Shown here one piece after another: positions 55,322 to 63,909 of a stretch of 64,000 bases of DNA. The notes below the pieces were generated by a model. The model did not search any database, was not told the origin of the DNA, and worked only from the letters and a program-made list of their open reading frames with translations. Location of the stretch: positions 1,827,469 through 1,891,468 of the forward strand of contig NZ_CM001974.1 in the NCBI RefSeq assembly GCF_000406105.1, read 5' to 3'. The stretch comes from Dickeya chrysanthemi NCPPB 402 (lineage in GTDB: Bacteria > Pseudomonadota > Gammaproteobacteria > Enterobacterales > Enterobacteriaceae). Position 1 is the first letter of the stretch, and the number at the start of each line of letters is the position of its first letter. The translations under genes were made by a program, and so were the position numbers.

Positions 55322-55587
55322 TATACCCAAAATAATTCGAGTTGCAGGACAAAACGTGTTGCGTTTTGAACAACGCAACGCGTTGGCCCTTCAGGGCAAG
55401 GCTCATAGAGCCTTGTAACGCGGCAAGAGAGAGACAAATTCGTCGGGAACGAATTTGACCAGCCAACAACTGGCCTCTGGTGAGAGACAGGATGTCTCTC
55501 ATTTCATCCCGATGAGCTTACTCAGGTAAGTGATTCGGGTGAACGAACGCAGCCAACGCACCTGCAACTTGAAGTATGACGGGTATA
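55322..55587 (-). repeat. ERIC element with two inserted mini-hairpin arrays (266 bp)
   Basis: ERIC ends and centre are intact, but about 139 extra bases are inserted at two places in one arm, each about 70 bp. The inserts consist largely of perfect small hairpins: CAAAACG/CGTTTTG (55350-55368), CAACGC/GCGTTG (55371-55385), GCCCT/AGGGC (55386-55397), CAAGGCTC/GAGCCTTG (55397-55415), CAAATTCGT/ACGAATTTG (55435-55457) and GAGAGACA/TGTCTCTC (55482-55500). Loops are two to five bases. Confidence 0.9.
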
Positions 55588-55798
55588 AGCAAGAAGCAAA
55601 TATACGATCGAACGGGTGAGTTTTGTCAGCTTCTGGATCTACCCGTCGGATTTAATGACACTCAAAATAACGCAAGTAAAAAACGATTTAAATGCATTAT
55701 CCGACTTTTGTCGTTTAGCGGTTATTGCCAGCAAGCAATGGTTGCTATGATAAACATATCTGATTTAACCTATATAAGGGCGCTTTCTGGAGAATTTC
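55588..55798 (+). promoter_or_regulatory. ars operon promoter region
   Basis: The stretch contains an AT-rich promoter-like region (ACATATCTGATTTAACCTATATAAG) just before the arsR ribosome site. ArsR would bind here; I could not define the operator exactly. Confidence 0.4.
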
Positions 55799-56131
55799 AT
55801 GACTACCTTGACCCCGCAGGAGCTGTTTAAAGCGTTGTCTGATGAAACTCGCCTTTCGATCGTGCTGTTGTTGCGAGAAGCGGGTGAGTTGTGTGTGTGC
55901 GATTTATGTGAGGGGTTACAGGAGCCTCAGCCCAAGATTTCCCGCCATCTTGCACTATTGCGGGATGCCGGGCTGCTCGTGGATCGCCGCCAGGGTAAAT
56001 GGATTCATTATCGGCTTTCGCTCCATATGCCGGCCTGGTGCGCCGCGATTATCGAACAGGCGTGGTTAAGCCAACGTCACGCTGTTGCCGGCGTGATAAA
56101 ACGGCTTGGTCATCAGCGGGTTTGTGAATAA
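55799..56131 (+). CDS. arsR: Arsenical resistance operon repressor ArsR
   Basis: This 110-residue winged-helix repressor releases DNA on binding arsenite. The metal site ELCVCDLCEG carries Cys32, Cys34 and Cys37, the triad of the R773/E. coli type. The recognition helix is in LQEPQPKISRHLALLRDAGL. It is the first gene of arsRBC, and arsB follows after 52 bases. Confidence 0.96.
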   Translation: MTTLTPQELFKALSDETRLSIVLLLREAGELCVCDLCEGLQEPQPKISRHLALLRDAGLLVDRRQGKWIHYRLSLHMPAWCAAIIEQAWLSQRHAVAGVIKRLGHQRVCE

Positions 56132-56183
56132 AAAATTTATCTTTATATATTCGTTATTTCATATGTGTTGATGGGGGCATGGC

Positions 56184-57467
56184 ATGTTACTGGCTGCAGT
56201 CGTTTTTATACTGACGTTAATTCTGGTCATTTGGCAGCCGCGGGGGTTGGGGATTGGCTGGAGCGCGTCGTTTGGGGCGGTGCTGGCCTGGGCGACCGGG
56301 GTGATTCAGTTGGAAGATATTCCCGTGGTGTGGCACATCGTCTGGAACGCGACGACGACGTTCATTGCGGTGATTATTATCAGCTTACTGCTCGATAAGT
56401 CGGGTTTTTTTGAGTGGGCGGCGCTGCATATGGCGCGCAAAGGACAGGGCCGCGGCAAACGACTGTTCACGCTGATGATTGTGCTGGGGGCATTGGTCGC
56501 TGCGCTGTTTGCGAATGATGGCGCCGCGCTGATCCTGACGCCAATAGTCGTGGCGATGCTGACCGCGCTGGGTTTTAGCCGCGGTGCAACGCTGGCCTTT
56601 GTGATGGCCGCCGGGTTTATTGCTGATACCTCCAGTCTGCCGCTGGTAGTCTCTAATCTGGTTAATATCGTCACGGCGGATTACTTTCGTATCGATTTCA
56701 ATACCTATGCGTGGGTGATGATTCCGGTGGATATCGCCGCTGTCGTTGCTACGTTGGTTGTGCTGCATCTGTTTTTTCGTCGGGACATTCCAACTGATTA
56801 TGATTTGAACAAGCTGAAAGACCCCGCGGCGGCAATTCGCGACAGGCAGACGTTTAACGCCGGATGGTTTGTACTGGCACTGTTGTTAGGCGGTTTTTTC
56901 GTGTTGGAGCCGCTGGGCGTACCTGTCAGCCTGGTCGCAACGGTGGCCGCCGTGATCCTCTGGCTGGTCGCCCGGCGAGGGGCCATCATTGATACCGGCA
57001 CAGTATTGCGCGGTGCGCCCTGGCAGATTGTGGTGTTTTCACTGGGCATGTATCTGGTGGTGTATGGTCTGCGTAATGCCGGACTGACGGATTCTCTGAC
57101 ACGTGTGTTGAATGATTTTGCCGCGCAGGGATTATGGACTGCGACAATCGGCACCGGTTTCCTCACGGCAGTGTTGTCATCGGTGATGAACAATATGCCG
57201 ACGGTGCTTATCGGCGCATTGTCGATTGATGCTTCTGCGGCTGATGGCGTCATTCGTGAGGCAATGATTTACGCCAACATTATCGGCTGTGATTTAGGCC
57301 CCAAATTGACCCCTATCGGCAGCCTTGCCACGCTGCTGTGGTTGCACGTGCTGGCGCAAAAAGAGATTCGCATCAGTTGGGGGTATTATTTCCGCGTGGG
57401 CGTGGTGATGACGTTACCGGTGCTGTTCGTAACGCTGGCAGCGCTGGCGCTGCGTCTTTCTATCTAA
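56184..57467 (+). CDS. arsB: Arsenite efflux permease ArsB
   Basis: This inner-membrane protein has 427 residues and about twelve helices and extrudes arsenite and antimonite, driven by the proton gradient. The sequence matches the ArsB family throughout: [38 protein letters not shown] and [16 protein letters not shown]. There is no arsA, so the pump works without an ATPase. It lies between arsR and arsC with short spacers. Confidence 0.97.
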   Translation: MLLAAVVFILTLILVIWQPRGLGIGWSASFGAVLAWATGVIQLEDIPVVWHIVWNATTTFIAVIIISLLLDKSGFFEWAALHMARKGQGRGKRLFTLMIVLGALVAALFANDGAALILTPIVVAMLTALGFSRGATLAFVMAAGFIADTSSLPLVVSNLVNIVTADYFRIDFNTYAWVMIPVDIAAVVATLVVLHLFFRRDIPTDYDLNKLKDPAAAIRDRQTFNAGWFVLALLLGGFFVLEPLGVPVSLVATVAAVILWLVARRGAIIDTGTVLRGAPWQIVVFSLGMYLVVYGLRNAGLTDSLTRVLNDFAAQGLWTATIGTGFLTAVLSSVMNNMPTVLIGALSIDASAADGVIREAMIYANIIGCDLGPKLTPIGSLATLLWLHVLAQKEIRISWGYYFRVGVVMTLPVLFVTLAALALRLSI

Positions 57468-57509
57468 CCGGCGTGGCCTTCAACGCAGGCTTTCAAAGAG
57501 AATAGGGCA

Positions 57510-57935
57510 ATGACAGAGATTACTATCTACCACAACCCGGTGTGCGGCACATCCCGCAATACACTGGCGCTGATTCGTAATAGCGGTGTTGAACCCACCG
57601 TTATCCACTACCTTGAAACGCCACCCTCCAGAGCGGAACTTGAGGGGCTGATTAGCGCGATGGGCATTACCCCACGTATGCTGCTGCGCCAAAACGTTGA
57701 GCCTTATAGCGAGTTAGGTCTGGCTGACGATAGCTTCAGCGATGAACAATTGATCACATTTATGCTGGCTCACCCCATATTGATCAACCGCCCGATTGTG
57801 GTCACGCCGCTTGGCACCCGGCTATGCCGCCCATCAGAAGTAGTGCTGGATATTTTGCCTGATGCACAGCAAGGCGCATTCATTAAAGAGGATGGCGAGC
57901 AAGTGGTTGATAAACAGGGAAAGCGTGTTAATTAG
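57510..57935 (+). CDS. arsC: Arsenate reductase ArsC (glutaredoxin type)
   Basis: This 141-residue enzyme reduces arsenate to arsenite using glutathione and glutaredoxin. The catalytic Cys12 is in YHNPVCGTSRNTL. Arginines positioned as in E. coli ArsC follow (PRMLLRQN, ILINRPIVVT, GTRLCRPSE). It completes arsRBC. Confidence 0.97.
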   Translation: MTEITIYHNPVCGTSRNTLALIRNSGVEPTVIHYLETPPSRAELEGLISAMGITPRMLLRQNVEPYSELGLADDSFSDEQLITFMLAHPILINRPIVVTPLGTRLCRPSEVVLDILPDAQQGAFIKEDGEQVVDKQGKRVN

Positions 57936-58115
57936 CTGCGAGTGACAGCGATGTTGCATCTTGGGAACTGGAATGCCGTTCTCTGTGCTGGTGGAGATTA
58001 GTTGCTGACCCTCTGCTAAGCGAGAAAAACGGACTACGACGAAGCGTCTCTTTCTGTTCCAGATATGGGATATATTGTAAAATTACCTCTTTATAAATAA
58101 CAGGTGGCATCGGCA

Positions 58116-58463
58116 ATGGTTTTGATCCCCAAAAACTACTCGCGGCTGGAAAGCGGTTACCGTGAGAAAGCACTAAAAATCTATCCATGGGTGTGTGGGC
58201 GCTGCTCACGGGAGTTTGTTTATTCAAACCTACGTGAATTAACAGTTCATCATATCGATCACGATCATACCAATAACCCGGAAGATGGCAGCAACTGGGA
58301 GTTGTTGTGTCTGTATTGCCATGACCACGAACACTCGAAGTACACGGAAGCCGAGCAGTACGGCACAACCGTTGTGGCGGGGGAAGACGCGCAAAAAGAT
58401 GTTGGTGTAGCAACCTATAATCCCTTTGCCGATCTCAAGTCGATGCTTAATAAGAAGAAATAG
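58116..58463 (+). CDS. yajD: HNH nuclease-like protein YajD
   Basis: This 115-residue protein is highly conserved in enterobacteria: IPKNYSRLESGYREKALKIY, the zinc pair WVCGRCSREF, the HNH core LTVHHIDHDHTNNPEDGSNW and the second zinc pair LCLYCHDHEH. The fold is HNH endonuclease, but the biological role is unknown. The ATG chosen aligns with the E. coli start. It stands alone between ars and the peroxidase gene. Confidence 0.95.
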   Translation: MVLIPKNYSRLESGYREKALKIYPWVCGRCSREFVYSNLRELTVHHIDHDHTNNPEDGSNWELLCLYCHDHEHSKYTEAEQYGTTVVAGEDAQKDVGVATYNPFADLKSMLNKKK

Positions 58464-58592
58464 CGCCAGCAACATCCGCTTTTGGCTAAGTACTGCAGAC
58501 ATTGAAGCGAGGCTGATACGAGCGAACAGCGGAAGTTATCCTCCCACGGATAATGAGTTGTTCGTGAGCGCTCTAAAATTGAATGGTTCGAA

Positions 58593-59087
58593 TTATCGAA
58601 ACACTGAGATTTCAAGTGCCGCAAGGATTGTGGCTTCCATTTTCTCCGGGGTGGTGAACGGTGCAAAACGCTTGAGCGGTTTACCGTCGCGACCGATCAG
58701 GAACTTAGTGAAGTTCCACTTGATTCGCCCACCCAGCACGCCAGGCAATTCGTTTTTCAGATAACGAAACACCGGGTGCGCTGCAGTTCCGTTGACCTCT
58801 ACTTTCTCGAACATCGGGAAGCTCACGCCATAGTTAATGTGACAAGTCTGCGCGATTTCGTCGGCGTCGCCGGGTTCCTGTTTACCGAACTGGTTGCAGG
58901 GGAAACCCAGCACCACCAAACCCTGGGCGGCGTATTTCTGGTAGAGCGCTTCAAGGCCGCCGTATTGTGGCGTGAAGCCGCAATGGCTGGCGGTATTAAC
59001 GACCAGAACCACCTTACCCGCGTAGTCGGCCATAGCGATAAGCTGGCCACCCAGACTGGTGGCTGTAAGTTGATGAAAGGAAGTCAT
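58593..59087 (-). CDS. Glutathione peroxidase (BtuE-like)
   Basis: This 164-residue thioredoxin-fold peroxidase has the catalytic Cys in VVNTASHCGFTPQYGGLEAL (Cys rather than selenocysteine), the Gln-bearing GFPCNQFGKQEPG and the Trp-bearing IKWNFTKFLI. Such enzymes reduce peroxides using thioredoxin or glutathione. The ATG with AAGGA upstream is preferred; an in-frame ATG seven codons earlier would overlap nothing but lacks a site. A small unknown gene lies 10 bases upstream and is probably co-transcribed. Confidence 0.93.
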   Translation of the reverse strand: MTSFHQLTATSLGGQLIAMADYAGKVVLVVNTASHCGFTPQYGGLEALYQKYAAQGLVVLGFPCNQFGKQEPGDADEIAQTCHINYGVSFPMFEKVEVNGTAAHPVFRYLKNELPGVLGGRIKWNFTKFLIGRDGKPLKRFAPFTTPEKMEATILAALEISVFR

Positions 59088-59097
59088 ATCGGAATCC

Positions 59098-59382
59098 TCA
59101 AATCCCATCTAGCAACATAAACTCGCGCCACTCGGCTGTACCCAAAGAAAGAGAGCTGTGCATCAACTCGCCTACACGTTCAGCAAGGAGTAGGTTTCTT
59201 ACTCGTAGCAATTGCAACTGCGTGAATCGCCCATTATCTCCAGCCAAAGGAAAGAATGCCTGGCGGCTGCGTTCCCCATGTTTCACCGCATTGGTGTTAC
59301 CAGCGGGAGCACCTGCACCGATACGTTTCCCGCCCCAACCGGACGATCTTGATTGTTGGTTATGTTTTTTGTCGTCTTTCAT
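59098..59382 (-). CDS. Hypothetical protein with phage-type GAGAP..GN.NA.KHG motif
   Basis: This 94-residue basic protein has GGKRIGAGAPAGNTNAVKHG near its N-terminus, a motif common in phage-derived small proteins (terminase small subunits and relatives). The rest is helical without a motif that I know. It sits directly upstream of the peroxidase gene on the same strand. It may be a domesticated phage relic; function unknown. Confidence 0.6.
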   Translation of the reverse strand: MKDDKKHNQQSRSSGWGGKRIGAGAPAGNTNAVKHGERSRQAFFPLAGDNGRFTQLQLLRVRNLLLAERVGELMHSSLSLGTAEWREFMLLDGI

Positions 59383-59438
59383 ATCTGTATCGATGAGAGG
59401 CTATGTACTTGTGGAAAGTAAGAAAGAGAGTTTGGCTA

Positions 59439-59638
59439 TATACCCGTCATACTTCAAGTTGCAGGTGCGTTGGCTTTATTACTCGGCCCATCTCTGGGCC
59501 TCGCCCTACGGGCCGTAGCGAGCTGCGTTCAAATCTGCTCCCGGCAGATTTGTCGCTCACCCCAGTCACTTACTTGAGTAAGCTCCCGGGGATTCGCTGC
59601 GTCGCCGTCTTCCTGCAACTCGAATTATTTTGGGTATA
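59439..59638 (+). repeat. ERIC element with a 73-bp mini-hairpin insert (200 bp)
   Basis: An otherwise normal ERIC carries about 73 extra bases between TGCGTTGGCTTT and CGCTCACC. The insert includes perfect hairpins GGCCCA/TGGGCC (59485-59500), CTACG/CGTAG (59506-59518) and CAAATCTGC/GCAGATTTG (59530-59552). The insertion site differs from those in the copy at 55322. Confidence 0.9.
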
Positions 59639-59700
59639 GATATTTATCTGATTTAATACTAAAAGCCACTCAGATGGTGGTTTTTAGTATTTGTAAAAAA

Positions 59701-60054
59701 TTAACGTTCGATCATTCGGTCAAAAAGCAGTTGTTGAATGTCTTCACGTTGTGACTGAATAATATGAACCGTTACTTCTGTTTGTTCATCATTCAATGAA
59801 TACAAAATACGGTAGCCATTTCCCGTATTGCACTCACGGTACTTCGTACAGCCAATCTTTGAAAGCTGTGGTGAAATAGGACAGCCTGTAGGGAAAACTT
59901 TAACTTTATCTTCAAATTCTTGAGTTGCAGCAGTCAGAATAGAAAGCGGTTCTAAATTCTTACTACGTAAAAATAGAGCTATTTTGTTAACGCAAAATTT
60001 TGCAGTTTCGGTATAAACTACATTTACTTCAATATCAGTTTTATTTTTTGCCAT
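59701..60054 (-). CDS. RelE/ParE-type toxin
   Basis: This 117-residue toxin has a mid-chain KIGCTKYRECNTGNGYRILY and a final strand VTVHIIQSQREDIQQLL that fit the RelE/ParE fold (conserved Arg, Tyr and final His/Gln positions). Family members cleave ribosome-bound mRNA or poison gyrase; which applies here is open. It lies 23 bases after the antitoxin gene, in the usual antitoxin-toxin order. Composition is AT-rich compared with the backbone. Confidence 0.78.
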   Translation of the reverse strand: MAKNKTDIEVNVVYTETAKFCVNKIALFLRSKNLEPLSILTAATQEFEDKVKVFPTGCPISPQLSKIGCTKYRECNTGNGYRILYSLNDEQTEVTVHIIQSQREDIQQLLFDRMIER

Positions 60055-60077
60055 TTTAGCTCCCAGTTATTTACAAG

Positions 60078-60305
60078 TTATATACTTGCCAATATCTGGT
60101 CACGTGTGAATACACGCCCCTCGACTTTATCCTTTTCTGAAATAGTTAAAAGCTTTAAAAGAGCGATAGAATCATCACGTCTCTTTCTTTCTTCAAAAGA
60201 TTCAATAACATAAGCAGGCATGCCATTCTGAGTAACCAGTATTGGCTCAGAAAGTTCAAGCGCAGCGGCGTGCTTTTTTATATAGCTAATAGTTTCTACT
60301 CTCAT
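60078..60305 (-). CDS. Phd/YefM-type antitoxin
   Basis: This 75-residue protein has the Phd/YefM N-terminal DNA-binding core: RVETISYIKKHAAALELSEP and ILVTQNGMPAYVIESFEE. The charged tail would wrap the toxin encoded next. It should repress its own promoter alone or with the toxin. Confidence 0.85.
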   Translation of the reverse strand: MRVETISYIKKHAAALELSEPILVTQNGMPAYVIESFEERKRRDDSIALLKLLTISEKDKVEGRVFTRDQILASI

Positions 60306-60693
60306 AGTAACTCCTACCCCACAAGGGGCAATTAAATACGTACAAAATTACGAAGGTTTCTCAAACATCATGAGTATTTATCACTCCGTGCCGACGCAAA
60401 GTAGTCGGTAACACATACGGCAGTTAAGCCGCTTCTTTAAAACATTCAGATTGTAACCTCATCAGCCGCCTTCTGAGGTACTCTTGATGGAGTGGTCTTA
60501 ATATGAACTATATTTGGTCTTTTGTCAATGTGTTCTGAAAATTGAAAGATGAGTCAACATGGTTCTTCATGAGGGGATTATGTCTAGATGCTAAGAAAAT
60601 TTTGAAAAAACCTTAGTATTTAGATGAATGCGTACTAACTGAGAATTTCCACGTACCTTCTTGCTGGAAATGGATTAACCAGCCATGATTTTT
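60306..60693. other. AT-rich spacer upstream of the toxin-antitoxin pair
   Basis: No gene is supported. The first 50 bases should hold the antitoxin promoter. An interrupted inverted repeat around CATCAGCCGCCTTCTGAGG is the only structure noted. Confidence 0.4.
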
Positions 60694-60867
60694 AGGGTGT
60701 GCCCCGTAACTATTTTTTGTACAGAACAGCATTGTTATCACTATGCAAAAAATGCTTTTAAGCGATAAAGAATGCCTCGAATCGCGCAATATTCAACCAA
60801 AAATCACATTTCGGAAATGATTCCTGCAGCAATTTTTAATATGCAAGGAGGTTAAGGGACACACCCT
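60694..60867. mobile_element. MITE-like element with 17-bp terminal inverted repeats
   Basis: AGGGTGTGCCCCGTAAC at one end and GTTAAGGGACACACCCT at the other pair at 15 of 17 positions across 174 bp of non-coding, AT-rich DNA. The same end sequence (AGGCTGTGTCCCTTAAC) recurs at 63661, so both may derive from one insertion sequence family. Confidence 0.65.
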
Positions 60868-61061
60868 AGAGAAAGGAGAGGCAAGCGGCTACTTAATACT
60901 GTAAGTAGCCCTCTTGGAAGACGGGAAAAATCTTACGTTAAGCTTTCATAACAGGCAGCTTTGATCGAGGAGCGGAAGTTCAAAATTGTTCTCTCAGTTG
61001 GTGGCGGAATTATTAACATTGCCGTGTTTTAATCAACGGGGAGCAGGTCACGGTTTCCCAG

Positions 61062-61745
61062 TTAATATCTCCAAGTAGCGAGAATTGCAGAATGCTGACG
61101 AAGATGATTTTGGAAAAGTTCTGCATAATCTGATGATACAGCGGCTTTTACGCTTTCCCTTTCCGCAAGTGTAGCTATCCATGCGCAAGCACGCGGAAGT
61201 CCCTCAAAAATCGCCTCAGATACTGATGCATCGATGATGGAGAAGTAACGGAAAATAGGCGCGTAGACCGCATCAACCATACTGAATTCGGCACCAGAGA
61301 AATAAGGCCCTAAGCTCAATTCGGATTCAATACGTTCAAGTTGCTCACGGAACACCGCGCGTTTGCTGTCTGCAATGGCCTGATCAGTCGCATTTAAAAA
61401 TTGCCATGCATTTCCAAGCATTGATGTAGAGAACTCGATCCATGCGCGCTGTCGGGCTCTTACTAATGCATCGTCAGCATACATCGAATCACCGTCTTGC
61501 GTTTCATTAAGGTATTCGCAGATCACCATGCTCTCGAAAATAATGGCATCTTCGCCGTTTGCCTGACGCACTTTAAGTAGCGGCACCTTGCCAGTGGGTG
61601 ACAGAGCAAGAAACCAATCAGGCTTCGCCGATAGGTCTACATTTACGCGTTCAAATGGCACATTTTTTTCGAGAAGAACGATCGCTGAACGCTGCACAAA
61701 GGGACATAGTGGGTGGCTAATCAGTGTTAGGTCATGAGTAGACAT
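61062..61745 (-). CDS. Glutathione S-transferase family protein
   Basis: This 227-residue protein has the glutaredoxin-like active-site start SHPLCPFVQRSAIVLLEK (a Cys-Pro-Phe motif, as in omega/stringent-starvation-like GSTs). It also has SPTGKVPLLKV and FESMVICEYLNE, and a helical C-terminal domain. The Cys suggests thiol-transferase or reductive activity. It lies downstream of, and in the same direction as, an SDR gene (79 bases), with a LysR gene divergent from both; such trios often handle electrophilic aldehydes or quinones. Confidence 0.88.
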   Translation of the reverse strand: MSTHDLTLISHPLCPFVQRSAIVLLEKNVPFERVNVDLSAKPDWFLALSPTGKVPLLKVRQANGEDAIIFESMVICEYLNETQDGDSMYADDALVRARQRAWIEFSTSMLGNAWQFLNATDQAIADSKRAVFREQLERIESELSLGPYFSGAEFSMVDAVYAPIFRYFSIIDASVSEAIFEGLPRACAWIATLAERESVKAAVSSDYAELFQNHLRQHSAILATWRY

Positions 61746-61824
61746 CTCAAACTCCAGATAAAATGATAGCCCGCCGCCATAAAAGGTGGCGGGCTTGATG
61801 AACGGTAAATCTTATTTTGGTGGC

Positions 61825-62571
61825 TTAGATTGAAACACCGCCGTCGATGACGATTTCTGAACCCACGGTCCAGGCAGACTCATCAGATGCGAAGTAAAGT
61901 ACCGCTTGCGCGACTTCTTGAGGCTTACCAAAACGACCTGCAGGGATGGTTGCAACGATATCTTTCATCACTTGATCATGATATTCCACTGGAATCCCCG
62001 CCTTATCGTAAAGCGGTGTGTCAACTGGGCCTGGGCTCACTGCGTTGATACGAATTCCACGAGAAAGTAACTCGTTAGAAAGTGTTTTTGACATGTTCAG
62101 CAATGCCGCTTTGGTTGAGCCATAAACGGAAGAGTTCTCAGGTCCGGTGTGAGCATTTATAGATGTATTAAAGACCACTGATGCAGAGCTTGCGAACACC
62201 GGCAGCAGTGCCTGCATTAGGAAGTAAGGGCCTTTAACGTTGATATCATAAATACGGTCGAACATCTCTTCTGTCCATACCTCGATGGGCATATACATTG
62301 ATATACCCGCATTCAGGAAAGCGATATCCAGTTCACCAAAGTGTTCCTTAACCGTTTGAGCCAGAGCTTTCTGTGCATTCACATCAGCGGAATCAGCGCT
62401 CACGACTAACACATCATTACCAAGTTCTACTTTCGCCTTTGCGATAGAATCAGGGTTAACACCAGTAACAATTACGCGTGCACCTTCTGCCACAAACAGC
62501 TTCGCTGTTTCAAGACCAATACCACTTGTTCCACCCGTAATCAGTGCGCGTTTACCTTGTAATCTAGACAT
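61825..62571 (-). CDS. Short-chain dehydrogenase/reductase (SDR)
   Basis: This 248-residue NAD(P)-dependent oxidoreductase has the cofactor motif ALITGGTSGIGLETA (TGxxxGIG), NAG in AFLNAGISMYMP, catalytic Ser in NTSINAHTG, YxxxK in VYGSTKAALLN and PGPVDTP. The ATG with a GGAGA site is chosen over one nine codons earlier. The substrate is unknown. It is divergent from a broken LysR gene. Confidence 0.93.
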   Translation of the reverse strand: MSRLQGKRALITGGTSGIGLETAKLFVAEGARVIVTGVNPDSIAKAKVELGNDVLVVSADSADVNAQKALAQTVKEHFGELDIAFLNAGISMYMPIEVWTEEMFDRIYDINVKGPYFLMQALLPVFASSASVVFNTSINAHTGPENSSVYGSTKAALLNMSKTLSNELLSRGIRINAVSPGPVDTPLYDKAGIPVEYHDQVMKDIVATIPAGRFGKPQEVAQAVLYFASDESAWTVGSEIVIDGGVSI

Positions 62572-62626
62572 GTAAAAATCTCCTGTTAGTTTTAACAACT
62601 GATCGGCGAATGACCGATTTGATAGC

Positions 62627-62652
62627 CACTATAAGCTCATGCTCATATAGTG
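62627..62652. promoter_or_regulatory. Inverted repeat in the SDR-LysR spacer
   Basis: Arms CACTATA and TATAGTG are separated by 12 bases, midway between the divergent start codons. A second repeat ATCGG/CCGAT (62602-62618) is nearby. Either suits the LysR protein. Confidence 0.5.
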
Positions 62653-62708
62653 ATAAGATTGTATTCTTAAATATGTTTCATGCATTAAAAGCATAAATGG
62701 GTTTTAGG

Positions 62709-63610
62709 ATGGATAGATTACTTTTGATGACATGCTTTGTCCGTACCGCTGAAACAGGCAGCTTTTCCGCAGCCGGTAGGGATTTAGGCTTAGGGCAACC
62801 GAACGTGAGTCGTCATGTTGCAACCCTCGAAGAGCATTTGCAGACCAGATTACTTCACAGATCAACCCGCAAGCTTTCCCTAACTCCTGAAGGAGAACGT
62901 TATTATTTGGAAGCAAGGCGTATTCTGGAGGCCGTCGAAGAGTCAGAGTCTTCTTTCAGAGAAAATGTTACACCCACAGGGCTATTACGCGTTGCTTGCC
63001 CCACAGCATTGGCTCACACATTCTTAGTCCCGCACATCCCAGATTTTTTAGAACGCTACCCTGAGCTAACACTCGAGCTACAGATTAATGACCGCTATAT
63101 CAATCTCGTTGATGAAGGGGCTGAGCTGGCAATCCGCATTGGACACCTGGAGGACAGTGCTATGCGTGCCCGCAGACTTGGCATGTATGAGCGAGTCTGT
63201 GTTGCCAGTAACAAGTACTTAGCTAAACACGGAACCCCTAATACCCCAGAGGATTTAAAAAACATGATTGTTTGATCTATACCTTGCTAACAACAGGAGC
63301 TACCTGGAGATTTCAGGATATCAATGTTCCTATTTCTGGTCGGCTCAGGGTCAATTCACCAGAAGCAGTACAGAAATTTGTCAATGCAGGGGTTGGGATC
63401 GCACAGGGCCCAGAATGGCTGTTCGAGGAGGGACTGGAAAATGGCAACTTACAATTATTACTGACTGATTACACTGCACCGCCCGTTCCCATTCAAGCCG
63501 TTTATGTTGCTAATCGACTTTTACCAAAACGGGCGATTGTGTTCATGGATTTTGTTGCTGAAATTTTTGAAAAAAATCCCGCATTCAAAGTTTACAACTC
63601 AATGAAATGA
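62709..63610 (+). pseudogene. LysR-family regulator, single-base frameshift
   Basis: The first frame carries the complete helix-turn-helix (GSFSAAGRDLGLGQPNVSRH) and half of the effector domain, then stops at TGA near 63275. The second frame continues with CLIYTLLTTGATWRFQDI and later SPEAVQKFVNAGVGIAQGPE. At the junction AAAAACATGATTGTTTGATC, one extra C would give the canonical LysR stretch DLKNHDCLIY. A single deleted base is therefore the cause, by mutation or sequencing error. Total length would be about 300 residues. It presumably controlled the divergent SDR-GST pair. Confidence 0.9.
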
Positions 63611-63660
63611 GCCTGAGATAACGAACATATCTGAATCATTAGTAAAATTTAGTCAATCTT

Positions 63661-63677
63661 AGGCTGTGTCCCTTAAC
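63661..63677. repeat. Insertion sequence end-like motif
   Basis: AGGCTGTGTCCCTTAAC matches the terminal repeats of the element at 60694 at 15 of 17 positions. No partner end is visible before the window edge. Confidence 0.5.
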
Positions 63678-63700
63678 TGACCGGCTCCCCATAAAGTATG

Positions 63701-63810
63701 TAGTCGTCGCGAATGACGGCGCAACTGGTTTGTGATGCGCTGCAAATGGCGCTCTGGTGTCGTAAGCGACCGAAAAACGTTATTGTCCATATCGACCGTG
63801 ACAGTCTCCG
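63701..63810 (+). pseudogene. IS3-family transposase (OrfB) remnant
   Basis: One frame reads [20 protein letters not shown] followed by [11 protein letters not shown]. This corresponds to the region around the second Asp of the DDE catalytic triad in IS3-family transposases (HTDRG in intact copies). Flanking parts and the start are missing, and the sequence turns AT-rich and non-coding after about 35 codons. Confidence 0.7.
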
Positions 63811-63909
63811 TATCCGAGTTAGACTTATATTAATTTTTTGTTTTTTCTAACGAATTTATGGATGATATTTTTTTTAACTCTTTTAGATAATCTGGATTAT
63901 GCTCAATTA

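Noticed and set aside
55104..55418. A 104-codon open frame before the ars region
   Set aside because: There is no ribosome site, and it runs into the ERIC insert; the translation matches nothing I know.
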